The notes under the pieces are model-generated. The model ran no database searches, had not been told where the DNA came from, and was given only the letters and a program-made list of their open reading frames with translations. A program made the position numbers and the translations under genes. DNA of 35,600 nucleotides from Candidatus Methanophagales archaeon (lineage in GTDB: Archaea > Halobacteriota > Syntropharchaeia > Alkanophagales > Methanospirareceae): positions 1-35,600 of the forward strand of contig JAUWNY010000003.1 of NCBI GenBank assembly GCA_030612405.1, written 5' to 3'. Each line of letters begins with the position of its first letter. Positions within the stretch are counted from its first letter, which is position 1. This document shows positions 7,041-15,800 of the stretch, one piece after another.

Positions 7041-8296
7041 TGAAGCCAGAAGAAATGAAGAAAAAATATATTGTGACCTTTCTGGTCACCCTTTTTTTAA
7101 TTCTGACATTTTTGATAATCGCTTTGGCTCAGCCAACAGCGGACAGTTTTGGGATAGAAGATGCGTGTGGACGGTTTGGAACTCACGTTGAGGTGCTTGT
7201 TAACATCATAAACGTTACGAACGGTCCAGTTCAAGGCATGCGCCTCAGAGTAGGTTACACTGATAGCGTTCTAAATCTGACATGTATTAGTAAAGGTGAT
7301 TTGACATCAAATTGGACAAACCTGCAATTAGGTGAGGATAGACCTACCATAGTTATAGCAACGACAGAATCTGAATATGTAATACTAAATGGATCCAGTG
7401 GCTCGGTCGTGCTGCTGAATTTCAGTGTGATTGGGTCACAGGGGGACACGAGTCCAATGAATATGACACTTATAGAGCTCTCCAATCCTGAAGGCATTGT
7501 TGGGACAGCGCCAGCAAGGAATGGGACATTCACCATCATATCCCCCGGAGCCGACATCACTCCACCCGAAATCACCATTACATCCCCCAAAAACGGTTCC
7601 ACACTTGGAATTCTTAACAACTCGGTCATTGGTAGCATCACGGATGAAAGCGCACTCGAAACTGCATATCTAACACTCAATGATGAATCCGTGACGAACT
7701 TAAGCAAAGGACACTTTAACGTAAAAGTAAACTATACAGCAAACGAAACGAATAAAATAGAAGTTTTCGCAAGAGATGTAGCAGGAAATGCAAACTCCAC
7801 TCAGGTACTGGTTAATGTGCTGCCAAATATCGTTGTTGTAAATAAGACCACCGTGCCAAATCAAACCATAGAGATAACCGAGGCAAAAAACGCTACGAGC
7901 ACTGTAATCAAACTTAATGCAACTATAGCAGCCAATGTAACGGTAACAATAAACGCAAACACAGACGCATCTGCATTGAATGCGAAACCAGCGACGAGTT
8001 CTTACGGACTTGCGCAAAACCAGCATTCACTTGGAAAATACATTGATGTAAATGTAACAGGTATTGACAAGGCTAACCTCACCTTTGTTTCTCTCACACT
8101 CTACTATACTATTGCCGACCTCGACAGAAATGGAGACGGAGACGCTGACGACCCCGGCGATTTAAACGAGCAAACGCTAAAAATATACTGGTTCAATCCT
8201 AATCCAAATGAAAAACTGTGGATGCCACTGGGACCAGGACATGATGCTGATGGAAAACCCGATATTATACTGACTGGGGAGGACCGAAAGTTATAG
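7040..8296 (+). CDS. Cohesin-domain surface protein, N-terminal part (frameshifted)
   Basis: This is the first 418 codons of a gene interrupted near 8288-8290. Residues 8-30 form a membrane or signal segment, then comes a cohesin (32-165) closely similar to that of the preceding gene, an Ig-like domain (about 174-262, PPEITITSPKNGSTL and FARDVAGNANSTQVLVNV), and the start of a beta-rich domain resembling the PGF-pre-PGF region of archaeal surface proteins (DLDRNGDGDADDPGDLNEQT, LKIYWFNPN). The frame stops at 8294-8296, but the domain clearly continues in another frame (VTLNHFSTFALVA). One missing A in the run at 8287-8289 would restore a single protein of about 552 residues. This may be a sequencing error, a recent mutation or, less likely, recoding. 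Confidence 0.75.
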   Translation: MKPEEMKKKYIVTFLVTLFLILTFLIIALAQPTADSFGIEDACGRFGTHVEVLVNIINVTNGPVQGMRLRVGYTDSVLNLTCISKGDLTSNWTNLQLGEDRPTIVIATTESEYVILNGSSGSVVLLNFSVIGSQGDTSPMNMTLIELSNPEGIVGTAPARNGTFTIISPGADITPPEITITSPKNGSTLGILNNSVIGSITDESALETAYLTLNDESVTNLSKGHFNVKVNYTANETNKIEVFARDVAGNANSTQVLVNVLPNIVVVNKTTVPNQTIEITEAKNATSTVIKLNATIAANVTVTINANTDASALNAKPATSSYGLAQNQHSLGKYIDVNVTGIDKANLTFVSLTLYYTIADLDRNGDGDADDPGDLNEQTLKIYWFNPNPNEKLWMPLGPGHDADGKPDIILTGEDRKL

Positions 8297-8697
8297 ATGA
8301 TGAGCGAAATACAAATAAAAAATACCTAAAAGTAACTCTAAACCACTTCTCAACTTTTGCTCTGGTTGCTGAGGAGAAGCCAGCACCTGTAACACCTACC
8401 CCAACACCATCAAATGGTAGAAGCAGCGGAGGTGGCGACGGTTATGTGCCTCCTGCCACACCAACCGAAAAAACGCCAGCAGCGGAAAAGGTAGAGGTGG
8501 CTGCAACACCATCACCAACGCTTGCTCCAACCTTCACGCCCTCCGCTTCACCTACACCAACTCAAACCCCCTCTTCAACCATACCGCCGCCAACCACGGA
8601 CGACCAGAAACAGACATTGATGTTGGTAATAGGATTAATGGCGGGTTCAATCATGGCAATAATAATTTACACCGCGTTCAAACTCAGGAAAAAATAG
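8290..8697 (+). CDS. C-terminal continuation of the 7040 gene, in the -1 frame
   Basis: Reading from gtt at 8290 gives VIDDERNTNKKYLKVTLNHF and STFALVAEE, the usual end of a PGF-pre-PGF-like domain. A Thr/Pro-rich linker follows (PTPTPSNGRSSGGG and SPTPTQTPSSTIPP), then a hydrophobic helix (MLVIGLMAGSIMAIIIYTAF) and a basic tail (KLRKK). It has no initiation signal of its own at the domain boundary, so it is the second half of the preceding gene. An ATG or GTG inside the linker could start only a meaningless tail. The helix would anchor the whole protein in the membrane. Confidence 0.7.
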   Translation, partial: VIDDERNTNKKYLKVTLNHFSTFALVAEEKPAPVTPTPTPSNGRSSGGGDGYVPPATPTEKTPAAEKVEVAATPSPTLAPTFTPSASPTPTQTPSSTIPPPTTDDQKQTLMLVIGLMAGSIMAIIIYTAFKLRKK

Positions 8698-8721
8698 GTT
8701 CTAAGAAAATCTTTCTTTTGA

Positions 8722-8742
8722 TCAAACTTTTCAAAAGTTTGA
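8722..8742. terminator. Bidirectional hairpin between convergent genes
   Basis: TCAAACTTTT and AAAAGTTTGA pair perfectly around a single C, next to T-rich sequence on both sides. It lies between the stop of the plus-strand cohesin gene (8697) and the stop of the minus-strand fragment (8769), a natural place for termination or mRNA end protection in either direction. Confidence 0.5.
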
Positions 8743-8768
8743 ATTTTGACTTTTGCACTTTGCATTTT

Positions 8769-9470
8769 TCACTGTTTACTATTATGCCTCCTCCGCTCCA
8801 GCAAATACCCTGCACCAACGAGAGAGAGCGCCGCTGCAAGCATCACAAGCTGCATTAAAAACCTAACGAGCGAGAACTCGCCTTTGCCACCTCCACCTGC
8901 TTCCTTGCCCGAGACCGCACTCCCTTTCATCAACCGTCCCCGGATGGTTTTGCCACCGCTTTCTCCTGCTCCACCTTCTCCGGTGCCGCCTGCAACGCCT
9001 TTGCCCGCACCACTGCCTGAACCTTCACCTGTGCCGGTTCCCTCGCCCCAGCCGCCACCGGTGCCGCCACCTCCGCCAGGACCCCGTTCAGGGCCCGGTG
9101 GGTTGACAAAGACCGTTACAGTATCGTTCCAGATGTTGTTTCCCTCTCCATTGCCATGCATATTATTTATTAACTCCTTCACTTTATCCTCCTGGTCCAC
9201 ATCAACCGTGACATTGAACTTAATAATACCTCCTATGGATGGTGCTTTCTTTGTAATTGTCAAAGGTATGCTACCGCCATCTTGTACACCTTTTATTTCC
9301 CCAATGGTTTCATTTAAGACCTCCACTCCATCAATAGATACGGTCACATTGAAATTCCTCGCGTCACTCCTTCCTCTGTTATAAATAACCACCGGTATAT
9401 CATACGAATTCCATATTACTAATGGAGGCACTTTCTCCAACGACGGCTCGAGGTCGGGTGGGTATGTCAA
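8769..9470 (-). pseudogene. 3'-end fragment of giant CARDB adhesin, copy 1
   Basis: About 233 residues that align with the last 240 residues of the 3742-residue protein encoded at 18365-29593. They comprise one CARDB domain (YPPDLEPSLEK, VIYNRGRSDARNFNVTVSID, TVFVNPPGP), a Gly/Glu-rich flexible linker, the conserved patch TIRGRLMKGSAVSGKEAGGG, and the membrane helix with a basic end (LLERRRHNSKQ). There is no signal peptide; homology continues to about 9485 upstream of any good start codon (the first usable one is TTG), where it meets the end of the MntA-like gene. It is therefore a 5'-truncated copy, although its frame is still open and selection on it cannot be excluded. Confidence 0.75.
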
Positions 9471-9478
9471 ATAAGCAA

Positions 9479-9892
9479 TTATAATCGCTCAAGCACGTTC
9501 ATGAGTTCCTCTTTATCCATTTCCTGTCTGTGCTTTTGGTCTTTCCATATCTTTCGGTAAAAGTAGAAATACTCGTAAAGCCCTGGTAAATCCCTGCAAA
9601 ATACTACTTTGTGATTCTCGATAACTTGAAACTTCATATACAGCGGAAACTCTTCAAATAGCCATACATCATATCTTTTCCCTACTACATCGAGGTTTAC
9701 ATAGATCTTTTTCAAAAGCGACCGCATCCCAGCTCTATCTCGTATCTCAGGTGCGACGACACAGAAATCTCGATCACTTCTGGTACTTAGTTGGTCTTTT
9801 GCTCCTGAGCCGAACAAAAGGACCGCAAGAACATTCTCATCCTTTTCTAAAAACGCAAAATCTATTCTATATCCATATTCCTTCTCATCCAT
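9479..9892 (-). CDS. mntA: MntA-like nucleotidyltransferase antitoxin
   Basis: About 137 residues from the ATG at 9890-9892, chosen because GGAGG lies 10 bases upstream and a longer in-frame start would precede that site. It has the minimal nucleotidyltransferase motif LLFGSGAKDQLSTRSDRDF: G28-S29, ten residues, then D40-x-D42. This is the GSx10DxD signature of MNT proteins, which neutralise HEPN toxins by adding AMP to a tyrosine. The gene overlaps the end of the HEPN gene at 9862-10299 by 31 bases, the usual HepT-MntA order with the toxin first. Cytoplasmic. Family identity is strong; activity is inferred. Confidence 0.85.
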   Translation of the reverse strand: MDEKEYGYRIDFAFLEKDENVLAVLLFGSGAKDQLSTRSDRDFCVVAPEIRDRAGMRSLLKKIYVNLDVVGKRYDVWLFEEFPLYMKFQVIENHKVVFCRDLPGLYEYFYFYRKIWKDQKHRQEMDKEELMNVLERL

Positions 9893-10299
9893 CTCTTCGC
9901 AGCCTCCAAAAAGTTGTCCAGTGGTTCTAAAAGGCACTGTATGGACTCCAAAGCCACATCGTCACTCAGCATGTTGTATTCATGGACTAACCGATTTCTC
10001 AAACCGTTAGCTTCGTTCAAAGCTTCTTTTATGCTTTTATCAACCACTTCCAACTCAAATATTTCCTCTACGTTTGTATAATCGTCTTTTGGCAGCTTCC
10101 CTTCGTCTTTTAAAATCATAGCTACTATATCCATTGAAGCTTCCGATGCTTCCTGCATGGCTTTGTAAACTGCAAGCCTCGTTTTCTTCTCCACTTCTTT
10201 TACGTCTTCCTCTTCAACCAACCAGGTTTTTATATCCCCAACTCTCTCTTCTATGTGTTCTATCTTCTCAAGATATCTCTGTAACCTTGATTTGTCCAT
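9862..10299 (-). CDS. hepT: HepT-like HEPN ribonuclease toxin
   Basis: A 145-residue all-helical protein of the DUF86/HepT type. The catalytic RNase motif Rx4HxY is present as RNRLVHEY (R101, H106, Y108); the tyrosine is the residue adenylylated by the partner MntA in characterised systems. Length and helical pattern fit the family. It is first in a two-gene operon with the MntA-like gene, which overlaps its 3' end. A TATA-like run at 10321-10336 lies about 30 bases before the ATG, so the transcript is probably leaderless. The pair forms a type VII toxin-antitoxin module placed between two truncated adhesin fragments, consistent with mobility or with stabilising a rearranged region. Confidence 0.85.
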   Translation of the reverse strand: MDKSRLQRYLEKIEHIEERVGDIKTWLVEEEDVKEVEKKTRLAVYKAMQEASEASMDIVAMILKDEGKLPKDDYTNVEEIFELEVVDKSIKEALNEANGLRNRLVHEYNMLSDDVALESIQCLLEPLDNFLEAAKRWMRRNMDIE

Positions 10300-10320
10300 G
10301 ATATTTATTTAAGCTACCAT

Positions 10321-10336
10321 ACATATATAATATAAT
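10321..10336 (-). promoter_or_regulatory. TATA-like box for hepT-mntA
   Basis: On the minus strand this reads as an uninterrupted A/T run (ttatattatatatg). Its centre is about 29 bases before the HepT start codon at 10299, the spacing expected when transcription begins at or next to the ATG. No Shine-Dalgarno site lies between. Confidence 0.5.
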
Positions 10337-10612
10337 TTTTAATAACCACCGATTACACAGATTTCCACAAGAAACCTTTTCTTAGAAAAGAAAAGCTTTA
10401 CCAAAAGAACTTATTTATTTTTCTTTTAGCACAGGTTTTCTGCGAAGCGAATTTCCGCGAAGCGTTTTTGATAAAACTTTTCCCAAAAGTTTTGTAAAGG
10501 CTTTTGCTCGCAAAAGGGTTTTTTGTAAAAAAGAAAAAGTGTTGTGTCTATCTCGTGAAATCTCGTGGTTTTTTATTGCACTTTGCAATTTCCATTTTGC
10601 AATTTTTATTTT
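10337..10612. repeat. Intergenic repeat mosaic
   Basis: No gene is seen. From left to right there is a single arm of the gattacacagatt repeat (10347 onward), an inverted copy of the aacctgtgctaaaag motif (10418-10437), a chain of short hairpins with GAA loops (ccgcgaagcg near 10457), AAAACTTTT/AAAAGTTTT (10474-10493), CTTTTGC/GCAAAAG (10501-10516), then a block (10517-10580, containing aagaaaaagtgttgtgtc and ctcgtgaaatctcgtgg) that recurs at 18270-18330 beside the 3' end of the giant gene. Confidence 0.6.
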
Positions 10613-10783
10613 TCACTGTTTATGGTTCTGCCTCCTCCTCTCCAGCAAATAGCCTGCACACACGAGAGCCACAGCCGCTGCTAACATCACAAGCTGCATC
10701 AAAAACCTGACGAATGAGAATTCGCCTTTGCCACCTCCGCCTGCTTCTTTGCCTGACACCTACACTACCTTTCATCAGCATTC
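10613..10783 (-). pseudogene. 3'-end fragment of giant CARDB adhesin, copy 2
   Basis: The minus strand encodes the last 55 or so residues of the adhesin C-terminus: LMKGS, then after a one-base insertion VSGKEAGGGGKGEF, the membrane helix and LLERRRQNHKQ, stop at 10613-10615. An extra G in agtgtaggtgtc, compared with the other copies, breaks the frame, and homology ends abruptly near 10783, about 30 bases from the end of the AbiEii-like gene. Its downstream flank matches that of the intact gene, so the fragment and flank were copied together. Confidence 0.75.
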
Positions 10784-10814
10784 CAATCTTCACGCATGAT
10801 GTCTATCGGAAAAC

Positions 10815-11462
10815 TTATAATTTTTCCAACTTATTCCTTAATTCGCTTGTAACAAGTCCAAAATCTGGCAATTCTTTTACCAAGTCCTTTAGTCCAACTT
10901 CCCAAAATCTGCTCGCATCTCTTAATTTATCTTCATCGAAAATCGATTCCAATTTAAATTCTATCCCTTTGAGTTTGCATTTCTCTATCAGCAACTCCCT
11001 TATTTCATTAAAATCGAATTTTTCCACCTTTAACAGTATCCAGACATCATAGTAATCTCTACTTTTGCCTCTCTGCAAAATGCTTCTTATCTTTTCAGCC
11101 AGGATTTCATTAAGAGAATATGCGTTGACATGATAATGCGCAATATCGGGATATTGAGACGCTACTATTTTAAAAACAGGCTCTGTAATAACATTCTCAT
11201 CGAAACTTATGTCAACTCTTAGCCTGTTTTTTGCATTCAACGGGCCCGAAAACTGAACATTTGCAATTATGCTGCCAGGAGTGAGATGAAAAGATTTAAA
11301 AACAAGTTTTATGGCGGATTTTCCTTCAATGCCTCTGAAAACATCTTCTAATTGATTCCTTGCATTCTTAATGTCTGAGTTTAAAGCGGTAAAATCCAGG
11401 TCATGGGAGAATCTCCACGTTTCTTGAAAATATCTTCGCTTACATTTATCAATAGTTTCCAT
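10815..11462 (-). CDS. AbiEii-like nucleotidyltransferase toxin, N-terminally truncated
   Basis: 215 residues of the AbiEii/AbiGii family (type IV toxin-antitoxin toxins). The DxD part of the active site is clear (TWRFSHDLDFTAL, D21 and D23), and the family signature E-K-I-R-x(n)-R-x-Y-D is present as LAEKIRSILQRGKSRDYYDV. The strand-turn motif that should precede it, normally GGT followed by a short helix, is replaced by KMETIDKCKRRYF, and only about 20 residues lie before DxD, so the N-terminus is missing and the nucleotide-binding GG is lost. A stop lies in frame 50 bases upstream. It is probably inactive. The companion antitoxin remnant is immediately upstream at 11514-11735. Confidence 0.75.
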   Translation of the reverse strand: METIDKCKRRYFQETWRFSHDLDFTALNSDIKNARNQLEDVFRGIEGKSAIKLVFKSFHLTPGSIIANVQFSGPLNAKNRLRVDISFDENVITEPVFKIVASQYPDIAHYHVNAYSLNEILAEKIRSILQRGKSRDYYDVWILLKVEKFDFNEIRELLIEKCKLKGIEFKLESIFDEDKLRDASRFWEVGLKDLVKELPDFGLVTSELRNKLEKL

Positions 11463-11513
11463 TTTGAATGGTATTTCCCTTTTTTTTCTTTTGTTGGGTC
11501 TAAAACAGAATAA

Positions 11514-11735
11514 CTATAATTTCTCAATCTCAATCTCTTCTTTTGCAAAATAAGCAGATTTTACGATTTCTTCTATACCTCCGCAGTAACCAGGTTTATC
11601 TAAGCAATCAATAATTGTTTTTTCGTTGTCCGAAATCTCAACGTTAACGTTTGAAATTAAAAATATTTTTCCTGTTTTCTGCCAAATAGGATAGGAGATA
11701 ACTTTCCTTTTTTGACAACCCCTTTCTTCTTTCAT
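11514..11735 (-). pseudogene. AbiEi-like antitoxin remnant
   Basis: 73 residues matching the C-terminal domain of AbiEi-type antitoxin/regulators: NVEISDNEKTIIDCLDKPGY followed by CGGIEEIVKSA and AKEEIEIEKL. Family members are usually about 190-280 residues, with an N-terminal winged helix that binds the operon promoter and a C-terminal extension; both are absent here. It lies 51 bases ahead of the truncated AbiEii gene, so the pair is a decayed type IV system. A near-palindrome, gtaacaga-t-tctgtcac (11742-11758), just upstream could be a leftover operator. Both ends are cut, so function is unlikely. Confidence 0.7.
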
Positions 11736-11835
11736 CCAAAGTAACAGATTCTGTCACCATAAATACAATTAATATATTTATGGTTTATATACTTTATTTT
11801 GACTTCTGACTTTTGCACTTTGCATTTTTCATTGA

Positions 11836-12568
11836 TTAAACTTTCTTTTCCAAAGAAAGTTTATTGTTTTGCCTCCTCTTCTCCAGCCAATAACCAACAC
11901 CAACGAGAACAACAGCCGCTGCAAGCATCACAAGCTGCATTAAAAACCTGACAAATGAGAATTCACCTTTGCCACCACCACCTGCTTCTTTACCCGACAC
12001 CACGCTGCCTTTCATCAACCGTCCCCTGATGGTTTTGCCACCGCTTTCTCCTGCTCCACCTTCTCCACTACCGCCTGCTACGCCTTTACCCGCGCCACTG
12101 CCTGAACCTTCGCCGGTGCCGTTTCCCTCGCCCAAGCCATCGCCGGTGCCGCCACCTCTGCCAGGACCCCCAGGGCCAGGTGGGTTGACCACAACTGTTA
12201 CCGACCATGTCTTATTGTTGTTCGTCTCGCCATCAGGATGTTGATCATTTATTAACTCCGTTACGGTATCCTCTGTGTCCACCTTCACCGTAACATTGAA
12301 ACTGAGGACTTTTTCTGTGAGCGGAGCTTTCCTTGTGAATGTCAAATCAGTGTTACTACCCCCACTGGCTATTTCCGTAATATTTACTGTTTTTTCGTGC
12401 ACTTCCTCTACATAGACGCTGGCATTGAATCCTTTCGCCTTACTTTTTCCAAGGTTTTTTATAACCACCGGAATCTCATAACTCTTGTCCCACAGTCGCA
12501 CTCAAAGGTGTTTTCACCCACGGAACGAGGTCTGGTGGGTATCTCACGACCAAGATGGCATTTGTTGG
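11836..12568 (-). pseudogene. 3'-end fragment of giant CARDB adhesin, copy 3
   Basis: The minus strand encodes the last CARDB domain (NAILVVRYPPDLVPWVKTPL, VVIKNLGKSKAKGFNASVYV, TVVVNPPGPGGP), the Gly-rich linker, TIRGRLMKGSVVSGKEAGGG, the membrane helix and the same end as the intact gene (NKLSLEKKV). The reading frame is broken at 12489-12491: one G is missing from a GGG run, so ATVG passes to a stop instead of into DKSYEIPVVI. The downstream open part begins with GTG at 12501. Homology ends near 12553-12568, where the sequence joins a fragment of the peptidase gene in the opposite direction. Confidence 0.8.
11838..11862. repeat. 11-bp hairpin forming the gene end, copy at 11838
   Basis: AAACTTTCTTT, TCC, AAAGAAAGTTT: an 11-bp perfect stem with a triloop. 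On the minus strand it encodes the last residues KLSLEKKV and stop. The identical element is at 18367-18391 at the end of the intact giant gene, but it is absent from copies 1 and 2, which end NSKQ and NHKQ instead. Confidence 0.75.
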
Positions 12569-12712
12569 CATCAAGAGAATAGAAGTGGATAAGCCATTAT
12601 CACCAAATTCACCGGTAACGATTAACGTGGGTCTGTTCGATATTATAGGACTCAAGATAGAAGAATGGGGGACTTGTGCCGTATGATGGTTATGATTACG
12701 CGCGCAGCTCAA
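12569..12712 (+). pseudogene. Internal fragment of the S8 peptidase gene
   Basis: On the plus strand, gtggataagccattatcacc and ctcaagatagaagaatgggg match 14539-14625 inside the peptidase gene (the region after its catalytic domain). The translation VDKPLSPNSPVT, then LKIEEWG aligns with VDKPLSHSAPVT, then LKIEEWGLVPYG. One extra G in the gaatggggg run shifts the frame to an early stop. It abuts adhesin copy 3 in the opposite orientation and ends about 170 bases before the intact peptidase gene, so it is a recombination leftover. Confidence 0.7.
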
Positions 12713-12720
12713 GATATAAC

Positions 12721-12731
12721 ATATTTATATA
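12721..12731 (+). promoter_or_regulatory. TATA-like box for the peptidase gene
   Basis: atatttatata, about 155 bases before the start codon, is the best box A match in this gap, and would give a leader of roughly 125 bases. A later candidate, cctttataag near 12781, would give a shorter leader. The choice is uncertain. Confidence 0.4.
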
Positions 12732-12864
12732 GAGAAACTTATTAAAATTATCAACAAAAATTTTTATTGTGTTGTCTTTTCCTTTATAAGTAGGGCGAGG
12801 GAAAAGTAGTAGATGAACCAAAATGAGGGGAATGGAAAGGGAGAAGAAGGATAGAAAAATAAAA

Positions 12865-12873
12865 AGGAGGTGA
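12865..12873 (+). promoter_or_regulatory. Strong ribosome-binding site
   Basis: AGGAGGTGA sits 9 bases before the ATG at 12883. An earlier ATG at 12875 is followed by an in-frame TGA two codons later, so the second ATG is the real start. Confidence 0.75.
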
Positions 12874-12882
12874 TATGGAAAA

Positions 12883-15800
12883 ATGAACAAAAGAACCATA
12901 TTGGCATTGTCCGCAGTAGTTTTTGTTGCTGTGGCACTGGTTGGTTTTGTAGCAATGGCGGGCTATCAGCAATGGGTATCGGATCATGGGATTGAAGAGA
13001 ATAATACGACACTGGCGACTCCAGGCGAGGATGATTTGCTCGAAAGACCTGAAGCAAGTGATGAACAGTCCGAAGCTAATAGGTCTGTGGCGATTGAGGA
13101 GATGATTGCCAATGACACAGGTACAAATACACAAGACAACCAATCAGAAATCATAGTGGGAAAACCATTTTATCATGCTCCCACAGCAGAGTATGTCCCA
13201 GGTGAATTCATCGTCCAGTTCAAGCCAGGTGTCAGAGAGGATGCAATAAACATGATAAATTCCAAATATGGAGTTTCTGTGAAGTCTACCCTACCCTCAG
13301 GGATTAGACCTATAGGGCCTAAAGTGCTAAACGTCCCCGCTGATAAAACAGTCGAGGAGATGGTCGAAATATACTCGAATCTATCTGAAGTTGAATATGC
13401 AGAACCGAACAGTATAGGGCAGCTTTTTATGGTTCCCAATGACCCCTTTTATGACCCTTATCAGTGGCATCTCGATAACGATGACTATGGAGGAATCAAC
13501 ATGGAATCTGCTTGGGATACATCCACGGGAAACGGTGTTGTAGTGGCGGTGCTGGACAGCGGAGTGGCATATGAAAATTATGGTCCATATTGTCAAGCGC
13601 CGGATTTAGCTGGTACCACTTTTGTGCAGGGTTACGACTTTGTCAATGATGATGCACATCCAAATGACGATAATACTCATGGCACACATGTCGCTGGCAC
13701 TATCGCACAAACGACCAACAATGACTACGGTGTTGCTGGCGTGGCATTCGACTGCTCAATAATGCCCATAAAAGTAGCGAATGATACTCGTTTATGGACT
13801 GCTAAAGATTTTTATAATGGCACCCATTACGCTGTTGATCACGGTGCGGATATCATTTGTTTTGCAGGAGGCAGGAATACATCTCACAGTCTCGTAAAAG
13901 ACGCTGTTGAATATGCCTATAACAACGGAGTTACTGTCATCGCTGCTGCCGGTGAAGAAGGATATCCACCACAATATCCTGCTGCATATGATGATTATGT
14001 CATTGCAGTTGGTGCCACCCGATACGATGAAACTCGTGCATATTACTCCCCAACGGGTAGTTATCTGGATTTAGTTGCTCCTGGTGGTGACCTGAATGTA
14101 GATCAAAACGGAGATGAAAATAAGGATGGAGTTGTCCAGCAAACTTTTCCTGAAGGAGGAGATCCATGTGACTTCAACTTTACCTTGTACCAGGGAACTT
14201 CAATGGCAACAGCTCACGTTGCTGGAGTGGCAGCACTTGCAGTCGCTACCGGGGTAACGGGTCCTGATAATGTCAGAGATATATTACAGAGGTCAGCAGA
14301 AGACAAAGGGGCTCCGGGTTGGGATGAAGAATATGGCTGGGGGATCGTGGATGCAAGACTGAGCATACCAAGACCAACAACAACCATAGGCTTCTCTTCC
14401 TATGCTGACTCCGACTACTGGTATCACATATACGGTTTTGAAGTATATGGTATAGGTGCAAGCATAACACTCAGAGTATCAAAGGCTGATAAGATACTCA
14501 GTGTGCATGAGGTACTCATTGGCATCTGGAGAATAAAAGTGGATAAGCCATTATCGCATAGTGCACCGGTAACGGTTGACGCAGGTCTTGTAGAACTCAA
14601 GATAGAAGAATGGGGACTTGTGCCGTATGGTAGTTACGAGTACGCTCATGCAGCAACCGTTCACTTTCACTGCTGGCCATTCGACGATACAGACTGGACT
14701 TTTTTAGACGTTTATGGCTCCGGGTTTACCAAAATATTTGATTGGGAATTTTCTGACGGCATAAGCGAAGCGGAAAAGAATGCCGCAATGACTGCTTTTG
14801 AGCGCGGTGAGATTCCACAGCGATTATACAGTTTCATCCTGAACGGGCATGCCGGCACGAACGACATTTACGAGCCGGATGACGACTGGCACGAGTTAAC
14901 GGAAGATACCATCGGGATTGGTGAAACGCAAACACACAGCCTTCTTCCCGCTGTCGAAACCGATTGGCTGAGGTTCTCATTACCGGAAGAATCCGCGGTT
15001 ACGATGGGCATTCGCTCGCACAGTTACGCGCTCCGTGTGGAGTTATATGACTCGGCGCAGAATTATAAAGTCGGTATGACCGGCGTTACTCAGGATGTAA
15101 CGACAGAAGTCCTTCAGCCCGGCACGTATTACGTTAAGATTACGAGCGCTGCGGGTGATGACCCTGTGGACCAATATGAGTTCTTCGTTTACGTGCCTGA
15201 GCCGCCTGCTGATTGGACTGATGCACGGCATTTGGCTGATATAGAAGCGGAAGTGTGTGTTCACGATACGGATGAAATCCTGCCGCCAGCGGATACGGAC
15301 TGGTATAACTTCACGTTGTTGGCTGCGTTTGACGTTGAGATTGAAATTCGCGGCGATGAGAATAGGGATGCGGAGATGTGGTTGTATGATTCAAGCGGAG
15401 TTGCAGCAGGGACAAGCATAGCGTATGACGATAACAGTGGCGAGGGTTTGTTACCAAAAATAACAGCGCAGAGTCTTGAATCAGACACATATTATTTCAA
15501 GCTGAACTCAAAGGATGATAAATCGCTGCAATATAGTATTGTATTAAAAGCAGCAACACCCGGACAGCTCGGTGATTCTTATGAGGATGACGATACCTAC
15601 GATAAAGCCAGGCTCATAACGGATGGCGAGTTGCAAACGCATAGTTTTTACCCTGCGGGTGACCTCGATTGGGTGACTTTCACTCTGGATTCCGCAGCAG
15701 AGGTTACGGTTGAGACTTCGGGTCCCGGTGATGCGGATACGGAGATGTGGTTGTATAATTTGGAAAATTATGTTTTTGTAACCAAATGGGGTAGCGAGGG

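Noticed and set aside
8284-8300. Programmed -1 frameshifting
   Set aside because: No X-XXY-YYZ slippery heptamer or following pseudoknot is evident; a lost base in an A run is simpler.
8746-9384. Plus-strand proline-rich 212-codon frame
   Set aside because: It is the complement of the Gly/Glu-rich linker and CARDB of the adhesin fragment on the minus strand.
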